A DNA stretch of 48,876 nt. It comes from Lingula anatina (Eukaryota; Brachiopoda; Lingulata; Lingulida; Lingulidae). The translations under genes were made by a program, and so were the position numbers. Below are positions 26,701 to 38,641 of the stretch, one piece after another. The DNA is taken from contig NW_019776038.1 in assembly GCF_001039355.2 (NCBI RefSeq), positions 84,230-133,105 of the forward strand. The letters are read 5' to 3'. The notes beneath the pieces were generated by a model. It had not been told where the DNA came from. It was given only the letters and a program-made list of their open reading frames with translations, and searched no databases. Within the stretch, counting starts at the first letter, position 1. Every line of letters starts with the position of its first letter.

Positions 26701-29700
26701 GGCCACTGATTTGGCCTTGAGGGCAGTGCTGTAAAAGTCATCAACCATTTCCTGGGCAGCAAAGGCTTCTATACATGACTTCAGAGGAATCTTTGGCCTG
26801 ACTAGCTCTTTAGGGTCACTGAAAGTATACAACAAAGGCCGAAACACATGACTTCAGAGGGATTTTAGGTCTGACTAACTCCTTGGGGTCACTGAAACAT
26901 CACCACATACCATATCACCACACACATACCATATTTTTGAGAACTAAATGCTTCAGCCAATCTACACTTCTAATTGTCATTTCAAGAGAAGCAAATTTTA
27001 AGATAAGCTTTAAGGATTTCATGAAATAATTCTAGAGTATCAATACCACGCTTCGTAGATATTATAAAGAAGAGTAAATTGAAAGATATACCTTATTTTT
27101 AAAATATGTAAACAAATTAAGGTATTTTTTGAGTGACTGAATAACTTACAGTCTGTCACCACTAGCCTCTACTTCCTTCCGTTTTGATTCATATGCTGCA
27201 AATTCATCTGAAAGTAGAAGGTAACCTCATTACTTGAAAAATGCCAAGGCACAAGTTTTTGAAAAGTTGGGACTGACCAAAAAGTAAACTTTGTGTTTGA
27301 AAATGTCTAATTAATCTTGATAAGAGCACAGAAAAAGTATAAGAAAAAAAGAGCTCAGCACCTTAAAAAACTTCAATTAATCTCTTATGTTACCTTTGTT
27401 GACTAAGGCATCCAGTGGGATGGGTAAAGCTAGAATGTAATCTGCCCTCTTTGTATATTTAACTTTCTGGCTTTGTATACACTTGATTCTCTCCTCTACC
27501 TCAAACCTAAAGCAATCACATGGATTGGAAGAGTTACGACTGTTTCTCTGAAAAAGAAAAGCAAACAGACTTTTTTATTTTTCAAAAATCTGATTCTTCT
27601 CATAATACAAGCTGTTACACACTGAAAGATTATACACATAAAACTTGATAATTATTCATTTCTATTTTTCTCAAAAACGCATTATTTTTACATGTTTTTT
27701 TTAATCTGATGTGCTTACATTGATATCTTAGAATCCTATAAATGAACAATATGCATTGTGAATTCAGCGAAATTTGTTACATGTTAAGGAATGATAAAAA
27801 CATTACCTCTATCACTGATATTAAGTGTAGTAGAAATTCTTGTGCATCTTGCTGCCTCTTAGTGGAGAATTCAGGATGTCCTTGCCCTATTAAGTTCTTA
27901 AACATGTGTGGACGAATCCCATTTGGTTTCTGCAATTTATCAACAGCATATCATTTACAGACTTTAAGAAAAATTCTTATTCCATATGATAGCAAAACCA
28001 ACAATCTTACAATGAAGTTAAAAACCTGCAATACAGACATTTAAACCAGTAATCACACATGCTCACTCATTCTTAGTATAATTATATTTAAGTATAGCAC
28101 TACACCTAAAAATAGTAAAAAAAAAAATTGACCAGTATTTTTTTTTTCACCTTACATTTCTAGACTTGATACACAAGCAAAATTTTGGCATTTCAAACAT
28201 TTCTGGAAAGTTATGCTTATGAATTTACAATATCACTTACAATTTCTAATGTCATATGCTAGTACACTTACCACAACTTTTATTCCATTGCTGTCTTCAG
28301 GCTCCTCTGGCTTAGAATAATCACCAGACAATAGTCCATGGCCAAGTTTGGCCCTTATAAAAAAATGAAATTCACTGTATAAAATGTCATCAAATGTTGA
28401 CTTTTAATCTAAAGACAAGCGAACTGATATACTTTAGAGTGTGTAAACAACTATGGTAGTATTAATTACTGAATGATTTGGTTACTTTCTCATTATCTCA
28501 AGAAAGTGCATGAAATACCACCTAAAGTTGAGCCCAAGGCAACTTTTTTTCTCTTATGCTTTACCTACTGGCAAATTACTTTAATTGGCATAAACAGTTT
28601 TCCAATCCATGAACCCATTTGATTAACAAACTTAAAAATCTTCCAGATCTTTCAAGCCTCCATACTTACATCTGAACATTAAAATCATTGGTTGGGTCTA
28701 ATGGAGCACTGTCATAGTAACTCTCAGCTTGGTCTGCATATCTATAAAATTATATTGTAAAATATATTTCACCACAAGTTCTTGTGTAAAGAATGCAACT
28801 AAAAAAATGCAACTCAATGAAAACGGCTTAAAAGACTTTTTTATTTTTCTTCTTTTTTTTCCTTTTCCATACCACTTACCCAAGTTACGAATTTTTGTAA
28901 TAGCACTGTATTATACAGTAGTCTCGTGATATAACACACTAATCCAGCCTGGCTGAATTGTCTGCTATATGCAAAATCTCTGCCGTAGGTGGAATCAAGA
29001 CTCCCAGATAAAGTACGATATAGACAAGTATCCGGTTTAAGGGAGTTGTTATATATGAGGTCTACTGTAACTTTATGAAACTATCCAGCTGAGATAACAT
29101 AAACATTTTTGATTTATTTCTGGTCATCATAGTCTTTTTCAGCAGACGTTTTAATTCCAGAAACAGATTTACAATGTGTTTTACATTGTACTCACTTCTG
29201 TTTAAACTCTGGCACGGAAAAGAGCACTTGCATGGTAGAGTTCATGTAACAGCTGTTGCCAAGGTTATGCATGCCAGTGTAGCCGGGACCATAGACAGGC
29301 TCTAGCTTGCTCCCTGCTTCCTGTATGACATCCCATTCTCCTATCTTCTGGTTCAAGTCTATCTCCAGTTCTAGCATGGTTTTATCAGTCTAAAAATTAT
29401 ATATGTGAGGATTACCATAAAGATGAGTCTTACTTGTCAGTAATACAAAAATGAATTTCAAAAAAAACATAAGCAATCATGCCAATGCAACTCTTTACTT
29501 CTTTTTCTGACTCATGGAGATAATGTACATTTTTCCAGTACGAAAATGATTAAGTTTGATGTTTTAAAAAATGAATCAGATTGTCCATCTTTTATATAAA
29601 GTGAAACAGAAAATGTCCTGACTCCTATTCTTATTATGGGTCATATTACACATACAAAACAATAAATTATGGTGTCAGTCTATAACTGGACATGATACAA

Positions 29701-31667
29701 AATATACCACCCTCTGCCTACCTTTTCCATGGCAGCCACATTAATACCCCAGTGAGCCAGGTGCTTGGCCAGATATGGATCTTCCACCATGTCATCTTCA
29801 TCATAGGAATACACATCTAAAGGGAAACCACAATCTTAAGATAATGCAACGTATAAAAAAAAAATACGCTCAGCAGCCACTTAATTTAGCATCATATGGC
29901 ATTATCTTTCTTTCATTTATTAATTTTTAAAACATATTATAATAGCTCAAAATAATAAGTTCAGATATGAATATGTATCAGCTCTAAGTAAAAGAACAAT
30001 ACCTTTAAACAGAACACTATCATATCACCAAACAAATGCTCTAAATATGATTTAATAAGCAGTTAGGCTTTGTTTAGCAAAATCTTTTACTCAGTGCTTG
30101 TTTGGCCAAAAAAAAAAAAATTAATCATACTTTTCCTACTGGCCACATTCTGTATTAATTTAATCCAATTTAAAATACTGAGATAACTAAAACTAGATAT
30201 TTGGCAAAAATAAATAAGTAAATAAATAAATACTGGTCCCAAAGTGGGCTAAGGGTAGGGTGTAAACTTAAACTTACCAGCCCCGTCTGGAGTAATAGTC
30301 CCCAGTTTCACAGCAAGAGGGTACTTGGTTTGTGCATAGTAATCAACAGCATGATTGTTTCCACCGGAACCATCAAAGAATTTACGTCCACACAAGATGG
30401 CGCCATCAGTCAAGTTGAGCCAGAGGTTTGAGGTCAGATCACACATTTCGCATTTCCAACCTTTGGGAGGGATCTTTTTGCCATTGTCTAGTTGCACTAA
30501 GTTTTCAGCATGTCTAGCACAAATATGGGAAAAATATCAAATACAGTGCTAAGTCTAAAATGCTTGTTTTAGCCTATCAGCATAAAATGTTCAGTCTTAC
30601 ATGTGTTCTTTCCAAACATGTAAAAAGTAAAAGGAGATAAATTCACTTAAATTTTATATCCATGTATGGAAACTTATTACTCTGAAATATTTGGGGAATA
30701 ATAACCCATGGCCAAGTAGTTTAGATTTATATCTTTTAAAAAGCATCACGAACCACTCATATAAACATAATCTGCAACTCTTACTTGGATACAATTCTCT
30801 TTTCTCCTTCCCATGTTCCAGCCATGGCTGCAGCCTCTGCCAGTTTGGTAGCAGACTCTGCTGCCAACACTGCAGCAACTGACAGAGATACCTGTAACAA
30901 ACAGCAATTTGACGGAACATTTCATATGTAACTAAACAGTTCATGAATTTCCTATTAGTAGTACTGTTTAAAACTACTGTAAAAGACAACCGTCTGGATA
31001 CTGTAATCAAACTGGTCTTACATATTTCTCTATATTTATTTTTTAAATAATTTTACACTGTTTATTTAATATACATATACTGAAAATAGCATAATTATTT
31101 AATTATCATCATCATTATAACTAGAGTCTGCGTTGTAAGCCTTTTGCTCTTCTTAGCCAGGAAAATTTTGTATGGACCAACAGACTTTTCACAATGTGTG
31201 AATTTATTGGTCAAATATGGCCATTAAACTTTTTTTTTAAGTTTTCAAAATAGATTACAGTTTGATCTAACTTTTCTGAAATGTAACTGCAACATGATTT
31301 TATTTTTAAAAGGAAGTTTGAAAAAATCAAGGTCTTGTTATCACTAATATTAATGCAATAGAGGAAAATGGCCAGTCTTATTGAAACTTTAATTTCGGAA
31401 TGGCCAGTCTTCTTGAAACTTTAAGTTCGGACCAGTGAATCCTGTTTCAATACTAGGATAGTGTTGCTCCGTATGGCCAGTAAACCATAAGGATCAACAA
31501 CTCTTCAATTTATGTTGTTATTATTACATAATCGGTTTTAATACCATGTCAGGGATCTCTGTATTGGGAAGTGGAATCTTGGTCCAGTCTGGCAGGACCA
31601 CCACAGAGTTGTGTTCTTCAAAATCATACTTCTTCTCATCCACTGCAAATCCTCCTTCAATACCTTA

Positions 31668-31715
<48 letters not shown>

Positions 31716-32728
31716 GATCAATTGTACATTAAAAATATTTTGAATACAAATGTGAAATATATTGACTATTCAAAAAGAGTAGCTAGTTCATTTTATTCCT
31801 ACATATAATATTATATTACAGATTTAGTAAACAATTTTCTAAATGTTAATATTAACTGGGACTACAATTACCGTAATTCCTTTAATAAAAAGAAAAAAGA
31901 CCCTTTTTTAATTCTTTCAATGAACAGAAAAAGACAGAGTTTTATATGATAAAATGTTCTAATAAACTCTGAACCTAAAACTTTCACACAAATTCTTTCA
32001 TTTCAATTTCAAGCAAGGGTCCTCTCTGTGTTAATGGTTCAATCTCCCCTGACAAACACACACACACACACACACACAAACCTATGGCAAGCTTGGTAGG
32101 CTTCTTTTTCTCAGGTTCTTCATCTGACTTGGGAAGCTGTAACAAGATAAAATAGAATACATGGAAATGTTTTATATTCATTACTCAAATACAGGGCTAT
32201 CACTTGTAAAATATCAATGACAAGTGTCACTGTAATTGGCTCCTGGGACAACCCATTTCCAGAAATCCATTATTAATTTTAATCAAAGTGGATGTGTCTT
32301 CACATACCTCTCTTTTTATCCTTCTCAAATGAAGGAAAACTGCATTCCCAGTCTTGCGAAAATACCTCTCAACGTGTCTTCTTCCGAATCCCAGGAAAGA
32401 ATTAAGACAAACATAGAGTCCTGTCTCTGATTCCTTTGAAAATAAGAACAGATGATAGAGAACAATCCACCATTCCATGCAGACATGAATGGAAGTAGAT
32501 AACAACACAAACTTCATTCTTCAATAACATTTTGCCGGCCCAAATAACTACAACAAATTTACGGATCCTGAGGACAGCACTCGTAATCTATATAAAGAGA
32601 AAATTATTACGGTTTATTTGCATACTTACTGGATTATCGAATGAGAAAACACATTCATCTTTGTAGACTTTTTCGCCTCCTGATGGGATGCGAATCTTTG
32701 ACAAATGCTGCATCATGGAGGCCGCCAT
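23769..32728 (-). CDS. USP5: Ubiquitin-specific protease 5/13 (isopeptidase T), complete, 20 exons
   Basis: Cysteine protease that disassembles unanchored polyubiquitin. Exons: 32630-32728, 32308-32433, 32082-32136, 31545-31663, 30785-30891, 30278-30513, 29722-29816, 29196-29389, 28670-28741, 28272-28353, 27807-27929, 27394-27547, 27150-27207, 26696-26818, 26156-26244, 25633-25743, 25118-25258, 24656-24786, 24206-24329, 23769-23944. All are GT-AG and join to 804 aa (human ~835-858). Visible parts: N-terminal zinc-finger-like region ([20 protein letters not shown]), ZnF-UBP ([28 protein letters not shown]), Cys box [10 protein letters not shown] with catalytic Cys 326, [22 protein letters not shown], two UBA domains ([37 protein letters not shown]), and the His box [17 protein letters not shown] with catalytic His 765. 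A single copy here probably predates the vertebrate USP5/USP13 split. It is head-to-head with CDCA3. Confidence 0.97.
25091..25110. repeat. (GA)n repeat next to the USP5 exon 17 donor
   Basis: On the minus strand a CT run begins eight to ten nucleotides after the exon 17 donor (GTTTGT). Confidence 0.9.
26761..26903. repeat. 73-bp tandem duplication of the 5' end of USP5 exon 14
   Basis: Two copies at 73-bp offset (26761-26828 and 26834-26903) cover the 3' end of intron 13, its TTTCAG acceptor and the first ~43 nt of exon 14, with the start of the next copy following. The upstream (decoy) copy still encodes [15 protein letters not shown] in the right phase. If its acceptor were used, reading through into the true acceptor gives a TGA at once. 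The copies differ at about a dozen positions, mostly at third codon positions in the shared coding part. Confidence 0.8.
28914..29069. mobile_element. 156-bp MITE in USP5 intron 8
   Basis: Ends TACAGTAGTCTCGTGATATA and the complement of TATATATGAGGTCTACTGTA form imperfect ~22-bp inverted repeats. The interior is non-coding. The element lies between USP5 exons 8 and 9, and flanking duplication is unclear. Confidence 0.65.
31369..31432. repeat. 32-bp tandem duplication
   Basis: ATGGCCAGTCTTNTTGAAAC followed by TTTAA-TTCGGA occurs twice in a row in USP5 intron 4. Confidence 0.75.
31664..31713. repeat. (AAT)n microsatellite forming a splice-acceptor tract
   Basis: Read on the minus strand this is (ATT)n ending TTATTTAAG directly before USP5 exon 4, so it takes the place of the normal polypyrimidine tract. 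Confidence 0.9.
32054..32080. repeat. (CA)n microsatellite at the USP5 exon 3 donor
   Basis: On the minus strand the donor itself is GTTTGTGTGTG, so the TG run starts inside the U1-pairing region. Confidence 0.9.
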
Positions 32729-33438
32729 GTTTAAGAATGAGATTAGATGGCCAATCAAAGAAGCCGATTCATCAGCCATTAAATACCCTGCACTTCCTTT
32801 CAAGTTCAAACACAAATTTGATTGGCTAGAGCGCGAACTTTAAAATGAGCTGAGTTTATGTTTTCAGACGGTGAAAGGTGCTCTGTAAATATTTCATTTA
32901 ATGTTCCATTTATTACAGGTTTGTAAGGTAACTGCATTTTGGATTGCCTGTATGTTAAAGTAAATTTTGTTTAAGTTGTATCAAGGATATCTTTACAATC
33001 AAAATTGTCTTTTGCATTTCAATCTGTTGTCAACATGTTAGGTTCAGTTCGATGTTTAGATCTAGCTTTGTTGATATGATTATTATGACGAGAAATGTTG
33101 GATTTGAGTTGCAATGCAAGGGTATGTTCGTTGTATTGATCTTTGTGGATTGAACTTTATACCATCTCTATCTGCACTAAGATGAATGGAACTTGAAAGA
33201 TAAACATGAATAATCAGCATTTAGTTTAATTTACGATTAATGAAGTCCCCTACTGTACTAAATGTGGATATAAATACTGGCCCTGAAGCTGAACCCTCAA
33301 TGAGTTCCAAATTTTAAAAGAAGATATCTTGTATTTGGAATTTTCATACATATTTTATTTATTTTTTATACAGGAGTCGTCTGCAGCAGAATAAATTTTT
33401 CAAACTGAAACACAGTCATCGTCTGCTTGTAAAACACC
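32729..33438. promoter_or_regulatory. Divergent USP5/CDCA3 promoter with NF-Y and CHR-like sites, plus CDCA3 5' untranslated region
   Basis: Between the two start codons lie CCAAT at 32751-32755, its complement ATTGG at 32821-32825, TTCAAA (complement of the CHR core TTTGAA) at 32805-32810, and GCGCGAAC immediately before TTTAAA at 32831-32844, resembling a CDE/CHR pair. NF-Y sites with a CHR are the known G2/M promoter signature bound by DREAM/MuvB complexes, and CDCA3 is such a gene in vertebrates. A first non-coding CDCA3 exon may end near 32918 (CAGGTTTGT) and splice to the acceptor at about 33374 (TATACAG). Confidence 0.6.
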
Positions 33439-35442
33439 ATGGGCTCGGTGAATTCACAGGAGTTTATTGAAATATTGAATGAAGATGAAGACCAGGTTTC
33501 CCCAGCCTCAGCAGTGCCCCAGAGAGTGCTGAGAATGGACCCCAGGTCCCCCACTGTTGGGATCAACAGAACTCCTATTCAGGTATTTACTAGTAAATTG
33601 AATTTACTAGGAGGTGAAATTGATAAGTAGATGCTAAGAGGCTACATTTTTTAATTAAGTAATAAGAAAATGCATAGTGTCTCATTCTTTAAAAAAAAAA
33701 ACTTGGCTAACAGAAAACAAAAAAACTTGATCTTTCTAAACTAATTTTTATTATAGCCTAAAAATGAATTTCGTTTTAGTTAGTAGATTTAATAATTAGG
33801 TAGAGCTTACACCGTTACACGCACATACAGTGAGTTAATCTAACAAATTGAGCACTTTAGAAGCAGTGTACACCATGCCAACAAAAACAGAATATCAATT
33901 GTACCACTGCTAGTAAATAAATAAATAAAACATCATTTCTCTAAGGTTGAGAAAACTCCAGATGCAGACTTAAACCATGTGGCTAAAACCCCACAGCAGG
34001 AGAAGAGTCTGCCGTCACACCTGGACCCCCGTTCCCCGACCACCCACATCACTCGCACACCTCTCCAGTTGGAGAAGGTCAAGCTGGCCCAGGCTGACCC
34101 CAGGTCACCCACTGTGGGCATCTGCAGGACACCACTGGTCATGGACAAGGCTGAGGGTTAGTGTTGTATAGGTCACTTGATGTTGTTGGTTTGTTAGAAA
34201 TGAGGGAAAACTTTTTTGCTGAGAAATTAGTTTCATTTTTTTTTTTTTGTTCTGCTAATATTACTTTCTGTAATGGTGAGAAACAGGATGAAGAAAATAT
34301 TTTGTTTGCTTATTTATTTTTATTTATTTAATCTATTATGTATTTTTTGTATTTAATGTCATTGTTATTATTATTGATAATTTTATTGAATTTTGCTGAA
34401 AGTTTCCTCTGAATCTCATCTAGACTGAGTGACTGATTTTATTTATTATTTTGAAGTCAGTTGTAGAAATATGAGTCAGTTCAACAACATATTTAAATCA
34501 GTACTTATTCTTCCTGCTGCAGTTTTTCCTGTAGAAGATGGTGATACCCCGCTGAGCACCCTGAACCTTGACGACTCTGGTCTGGACCTCCCTCCACTAG
34601 AGCTGCCCCCTGACGAGACAGACAGCGATAATGTCACCACGCTGCTTCTCAACAGGTCTGCCTCTGAGCCTGATCTGACTTCTACACTCCCTGCCAAAAC
34701 TAACTCTGGTAAGTCAGTCACTTTTATCATTTTATTTTAAAAATGGCAGTGTGATTGCCAATATTCTAAATGTGATATTTTTTTAAATGAAAAAATTGAA
34801 TTTCCAATGCATCTTATAGTTTGGCATTGCTGAAGAGAAAAAGATCAATGTAGCACTGGACTGAGTATAAACAAAATTCTTGTTTATCCTGTTTCAGTCT
34901 CATTTTCATGGTGTATGAAAAGTAATGTCTGTTGAAAAATTACATTTATGTTCTTGAAGAACTTCTAATGATTTACTTGGTAGTTTTTATACTGAATTAT
35001 CAGAAACACTATCATTGTAAATTTGTTTATTAGTTATAATATTAATTTTTAGTGGTTTTTATATTGCTTAGTCAAAGTATTTAAAAATGGAACAATTTTT
35101 TTCCACAAAGAAATTTTAACTACTCCAGTTACTCCTTTATTATGTTGTTAAAAATTGTCACAATTATACATTATAACTTCAGGTCCAAACTCTGACAAGA
35201 AAGTCAAGCCCCTTTCTGCCAGGAAGCTAAAAAAGCGCAGCAAACCAAAATCCCTCTTCCCATTGGACAGCTCAACGCCACCGCGATCGCCTCTGGCCTT
35301 CATAGACAGCAGTTCTCCTCGCGTCATTATGCAGAAAAAACAGCTATCCAAATTCGGACTACACAGACACGGCAGTCAGGCACTGGGGAAATACCAACCC
35401 ATTGTGGACAAGGAGAATTTGCAAAGTGAAACTAATAAGTGA
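33439..35442 (+). CDS. CDCA3: Cell division cycle-associated protein 3 (trigger of mitotic entry 1), complete, four coding exons
   Basis: Adaptor reported to promote degradation of Wee1 through an SCF ubiquitin ligase and so mitotic entry; itself an APC/C-Cdh1 substrate. Exons 33439-33582, 33946-34156, 34523-34708, 35183-35442 join to 266 aa (human 268). The start MGSVNS resembles the human MGSAKS. Three DPRSPT repeats occur, each followed by a (G)I-x-RTP(I/L) element: DPRSPTVGINRTPIQ, DPRSPTTHITRTPLQ and DPRSPTVGICRTPL; two are evident in human. A Leu/Asp-rich middle is followed by a basic region with several SP/TP sites, and KEN at 257-259 is the likely degradation box, placed near the C-terminus as in human. 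It is mostly disordered. Poly(A) signals lie at 35613-35618 and 36440-36445. Confidence 0.93.
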
Positions 35443-36594
35443 AGTGGATAGGTGTTAAGAGATGCAGTGGGCTTAACGTAGTACAACTTTGAGTGAACCG
35501 GACATTTGACAGTGACAGTGACATGGTGTTACCCTTATAACAACCATGAACATGATACATTGTGATGGGAAGTCTCAGTCACTTACAAGGGGCTTTACAT
35601 ATAATGAACAAAAATAAATTTAAAAAAAACTGTTCCAATTTGTATGTTACATGCAATATTCCCTGAATTCAATCATAACTTTTTATGATTATTATTTGGG
35701 TTTGAGTAAGAGATCCAAGTCCATTTTTATGAATACCTTTTTTTCCTCAGTTGCATTTGATAGTGGAATTCAATCATAAAAGAAGTCAGCAGCTGGCCAA
35801 GATTTCATGATGTGGAACTCGGATGCCTGTGAAAAGTCAGCATGTGAAAAATGTCCGTTTTTGTCCTTAATTTAGATATAAGAAATGTAAAAGGCATAAG
35901 CTACAATGCTAAACAAACCCAAACGATTGAGATTCAATGAGAAATGTATATGTGGTGATATAGAGATCTAGGAGGATAATGGATGGAAAAATGTATTGTT
36001 AGCATGTTTGTTTTCCTGTTAGTTGGTAAATAGTTGATTGGTGATTTTTTTGTGACTTACATTAATTACAAAGAGATACTCTTAATTAATCCCCTGCAAT
36101 TGTGAGCAAGTGTTATTGCCATTTCAGTGTTTATTTGTTTCTTTTTTTATTCTTTTTTTTTTGTGGGAACATTCATGCCACCAAATATAATGCAGCATTG
36201 TCTGTTCTTGGTACTTTGCCATTGGTTTAAAGATGGCATGATGGATGTTATGTTGTATCCATAGGGAGATGAATAATGAAGTTTTCATGTGATTGCAAAT
36301 GTTTTGAAGTTACACGAGGGACCATTGTGTTTTTCTTTTCAAAAATATGTTGAATATTTGTGAATTTGGTAGTGGTGTATAAGTTGAATGAAATAAGTTT
36401 GTGTTAGAATTGTGAGAGTCATTTGTGTAAAAATTTAAAAATAAAATAATCCTTCAAAAAATATATTTGTCCATTGACTCATGAATAGGTTGACCTCGAA
36501 ATTCAATTTTTAAAGCAAACTTATCTATTCCATTTTCTCTATTGCAACGGTACTGGACACTCTTGAAATAAAAAGAAACATTTTATACCAAAGG
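35443..36594. other. CDCA3 3' untranslated region and intergenic stretch
   Basis: No coding signal. Plus-strand AATAAA occurs at 35613-35618 and 36440-36445, either of which could end CDCA3. The remainder is AT-rich and unremarkable. Confidence 0.5.
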
Positions 36595-37838
36595 TTTATT
36601 TCCACACAGTCTAAAAACTGTTATAAACTGCAAGTTACAACAACGACAGCAAGCTTTTTGTGCGCAAATAAATACTCTGAAATGGAAACATTGCATTGAC
36701 TTCGTATCGTATGCCAATTCCTATCTGTGTCCACTACCCAATAATAGTGGCCTTGTTGGTGTCCGTCAGTGGACATCCAAGAAGGTCAGCACGCATGGAC
36801 ACGTGGTTGTGCCACTTGACCGGGTTAATCCGGATGTACCTGGCGTTGATAGGGGGGTCAAGGAGTTGCACCTGCGGCGTGACGGGGTTCCAGTTGCCAT
36901 CAAACACCTGGAATTGCACGTTTGGGAATAATGAGCATTATCACCTGTTGATGTATGGGTTTATTAAACCATCGTATATGTATTAGTAAATTTCGACTTT
37001 CATAAATTTCACCATTTCCCCTTCACCTTTATTTTCTAATGTTAAACCCCTGCAGATTTTTTCTACGAGCGCATTATAATTGTTCGATAGGGTTTGACAA
37101 TATTTAAAAACTGATAAAGACTTTATAACCTGATAAAAAGCACTGTATTTAGTGTTTGTAAGAAATTTCCGTTTGGAATCTTACACAAAAGATGAANCTC
37201 TCTTGAAATAAAAAGAAACATTTTATACCAAAGGTTTATTTCCACACAGTCTAAAAACTGTTATTGCAAACTGCAAGTTACAACAACGACAGCAAGCTTT
37301 TTGTGCGCAAATAAATACTCTGAAATGGAAACATTGCATTGACTTCGTATCGTATGCCAATTCCTATCTGTGTCCACTACCCAATAATAGTGGCCTTGTT
37401 GGTGTCCGTCAGTGGACATCCAAGAAGGTCAGCACGCATGGACACGTGGTTGTGCCACTTGACCGGGTTAATCCGGATGTACCTGGCGTTGATAGGGGGG
37501 TCAAGGAGTTGCACCTGCGGCGTGACGGGGTTCCAGTTGGCATCAAACACCTGGAATTGCACGTTTGGGAATAATGAGCATTATCACCTGTTGATGTATG
37601 GGTTTATTAAACCATCGTATATGTATTAGTAAATTTCGACTTTCATAAATTTCACCATTTCCCCTTCACCTTTATTTTCTAATGTTAAACCCCTGCAGAT
37701 TTTTTCTACGAGCGCATTATAATTGTTCGATAGGGTTTGACAATATTTAAAAACTGATAAAGACTTTATAACCTGATAAAAAGCACTGTATTTAGTGTTT
37801 GTAAGAAATTTCCGTTTGGAATCTTACACAAAAGATGA
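36554..37838. repeat. 643-bp tandem duplication with an N at the junction
   Basis: The two copies (about 36554-37195 and 37197-37838) are nearly identical; differences include GC/GG in the exon and a short TGC insertion. The left copy ends at GATGAA just before the N at 37196, and the right copy continues past the same GATGAA into unique sequence. This is typical of a collapsed or unresolved haplotype junction, but a true tandem duplication is not excluded. Confidence 0.85.
36595..36600 (-). terminator. Poly(A) signal of the second discoidin gene
   Basis: TTTATT on the plus strand gives AATAAA on the minus strand 134 bp after the stop codon at 36734. The duplicated copy of the last exon has the same hexamer at the matching place. 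Confidence 0.5.
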
Positions 37839-38573
37839 ACATTGATAAAAATAGAGCTGGTGCTTGTGTCGATTATTTTTCAAATTCGCAAAGAACGATA
37901 TGTTAAAATCTGACTATAACTTTTTCAAAATCCATTAATTATATCATCCAAATAATGAAAAATATTCTCGAGTCCATCATATAAGCAAACATGATAAATT
38001 CATATATTTACAGACACTTTAAAACATGTTTTTTAAGTATGACCACATCATTTGAGTCGGTCTTTTGACAGGAGGATCGGATCGCAGAGTAAAAATGAAA
38101 CAATGTATGAAAAATATATGGAAACAATGAACTATCCAGTCATTTAGATATAAACATAAGCCGTCTAAGCTTTCTTCCATCAAACAGGATGCTCACCTCT
38201 GGCTCGTGGTCGTGGTCACTATAAACACTCATGTCATCGGTTGCGTTCCCGTACTGGAGTCTATAGGCGGTCACGTACTGCCATCTGCTTTGGTCTGTTC
38301 CATACCCTTGTCTCCCTTTGGTGATCACGCCCGTTATCTGAATGCCATAAAATTTAAAAAACAAATATTTAACAAAAATTTATGTTTGTTGCAGTTTTCC
38401 ACCGTTTTCCAGCCTGAGTGTGGGAGGACACAGGAAACAGCCAGGACCTCGACCTGTCGCTTCTGCCGCTTCGAGAATCTGAAATTCAGACGCTGAAAAC
38501 GGAAGAGTAATGCTAAAAATGTATACGCTTGTTTCGTATGTCTTTGATTTGCTGCCTTCTCAGCCCCCCTCCC

Positions 38574-38641
<68 letters not shown>

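Noticed and set aside
31611-31808. Open frame containing an Asn run
   Set aside because: The run is the (AAT)n microsatellite adjoining USP5 exon 4 on the opposite strand.
36696-37629. Two 96-codon plus-strand frames, almost identical
   Set aside because: They are antisense to the duplicated discoidin exon, which has correct splice sites, phase and domain match on the minus strand.
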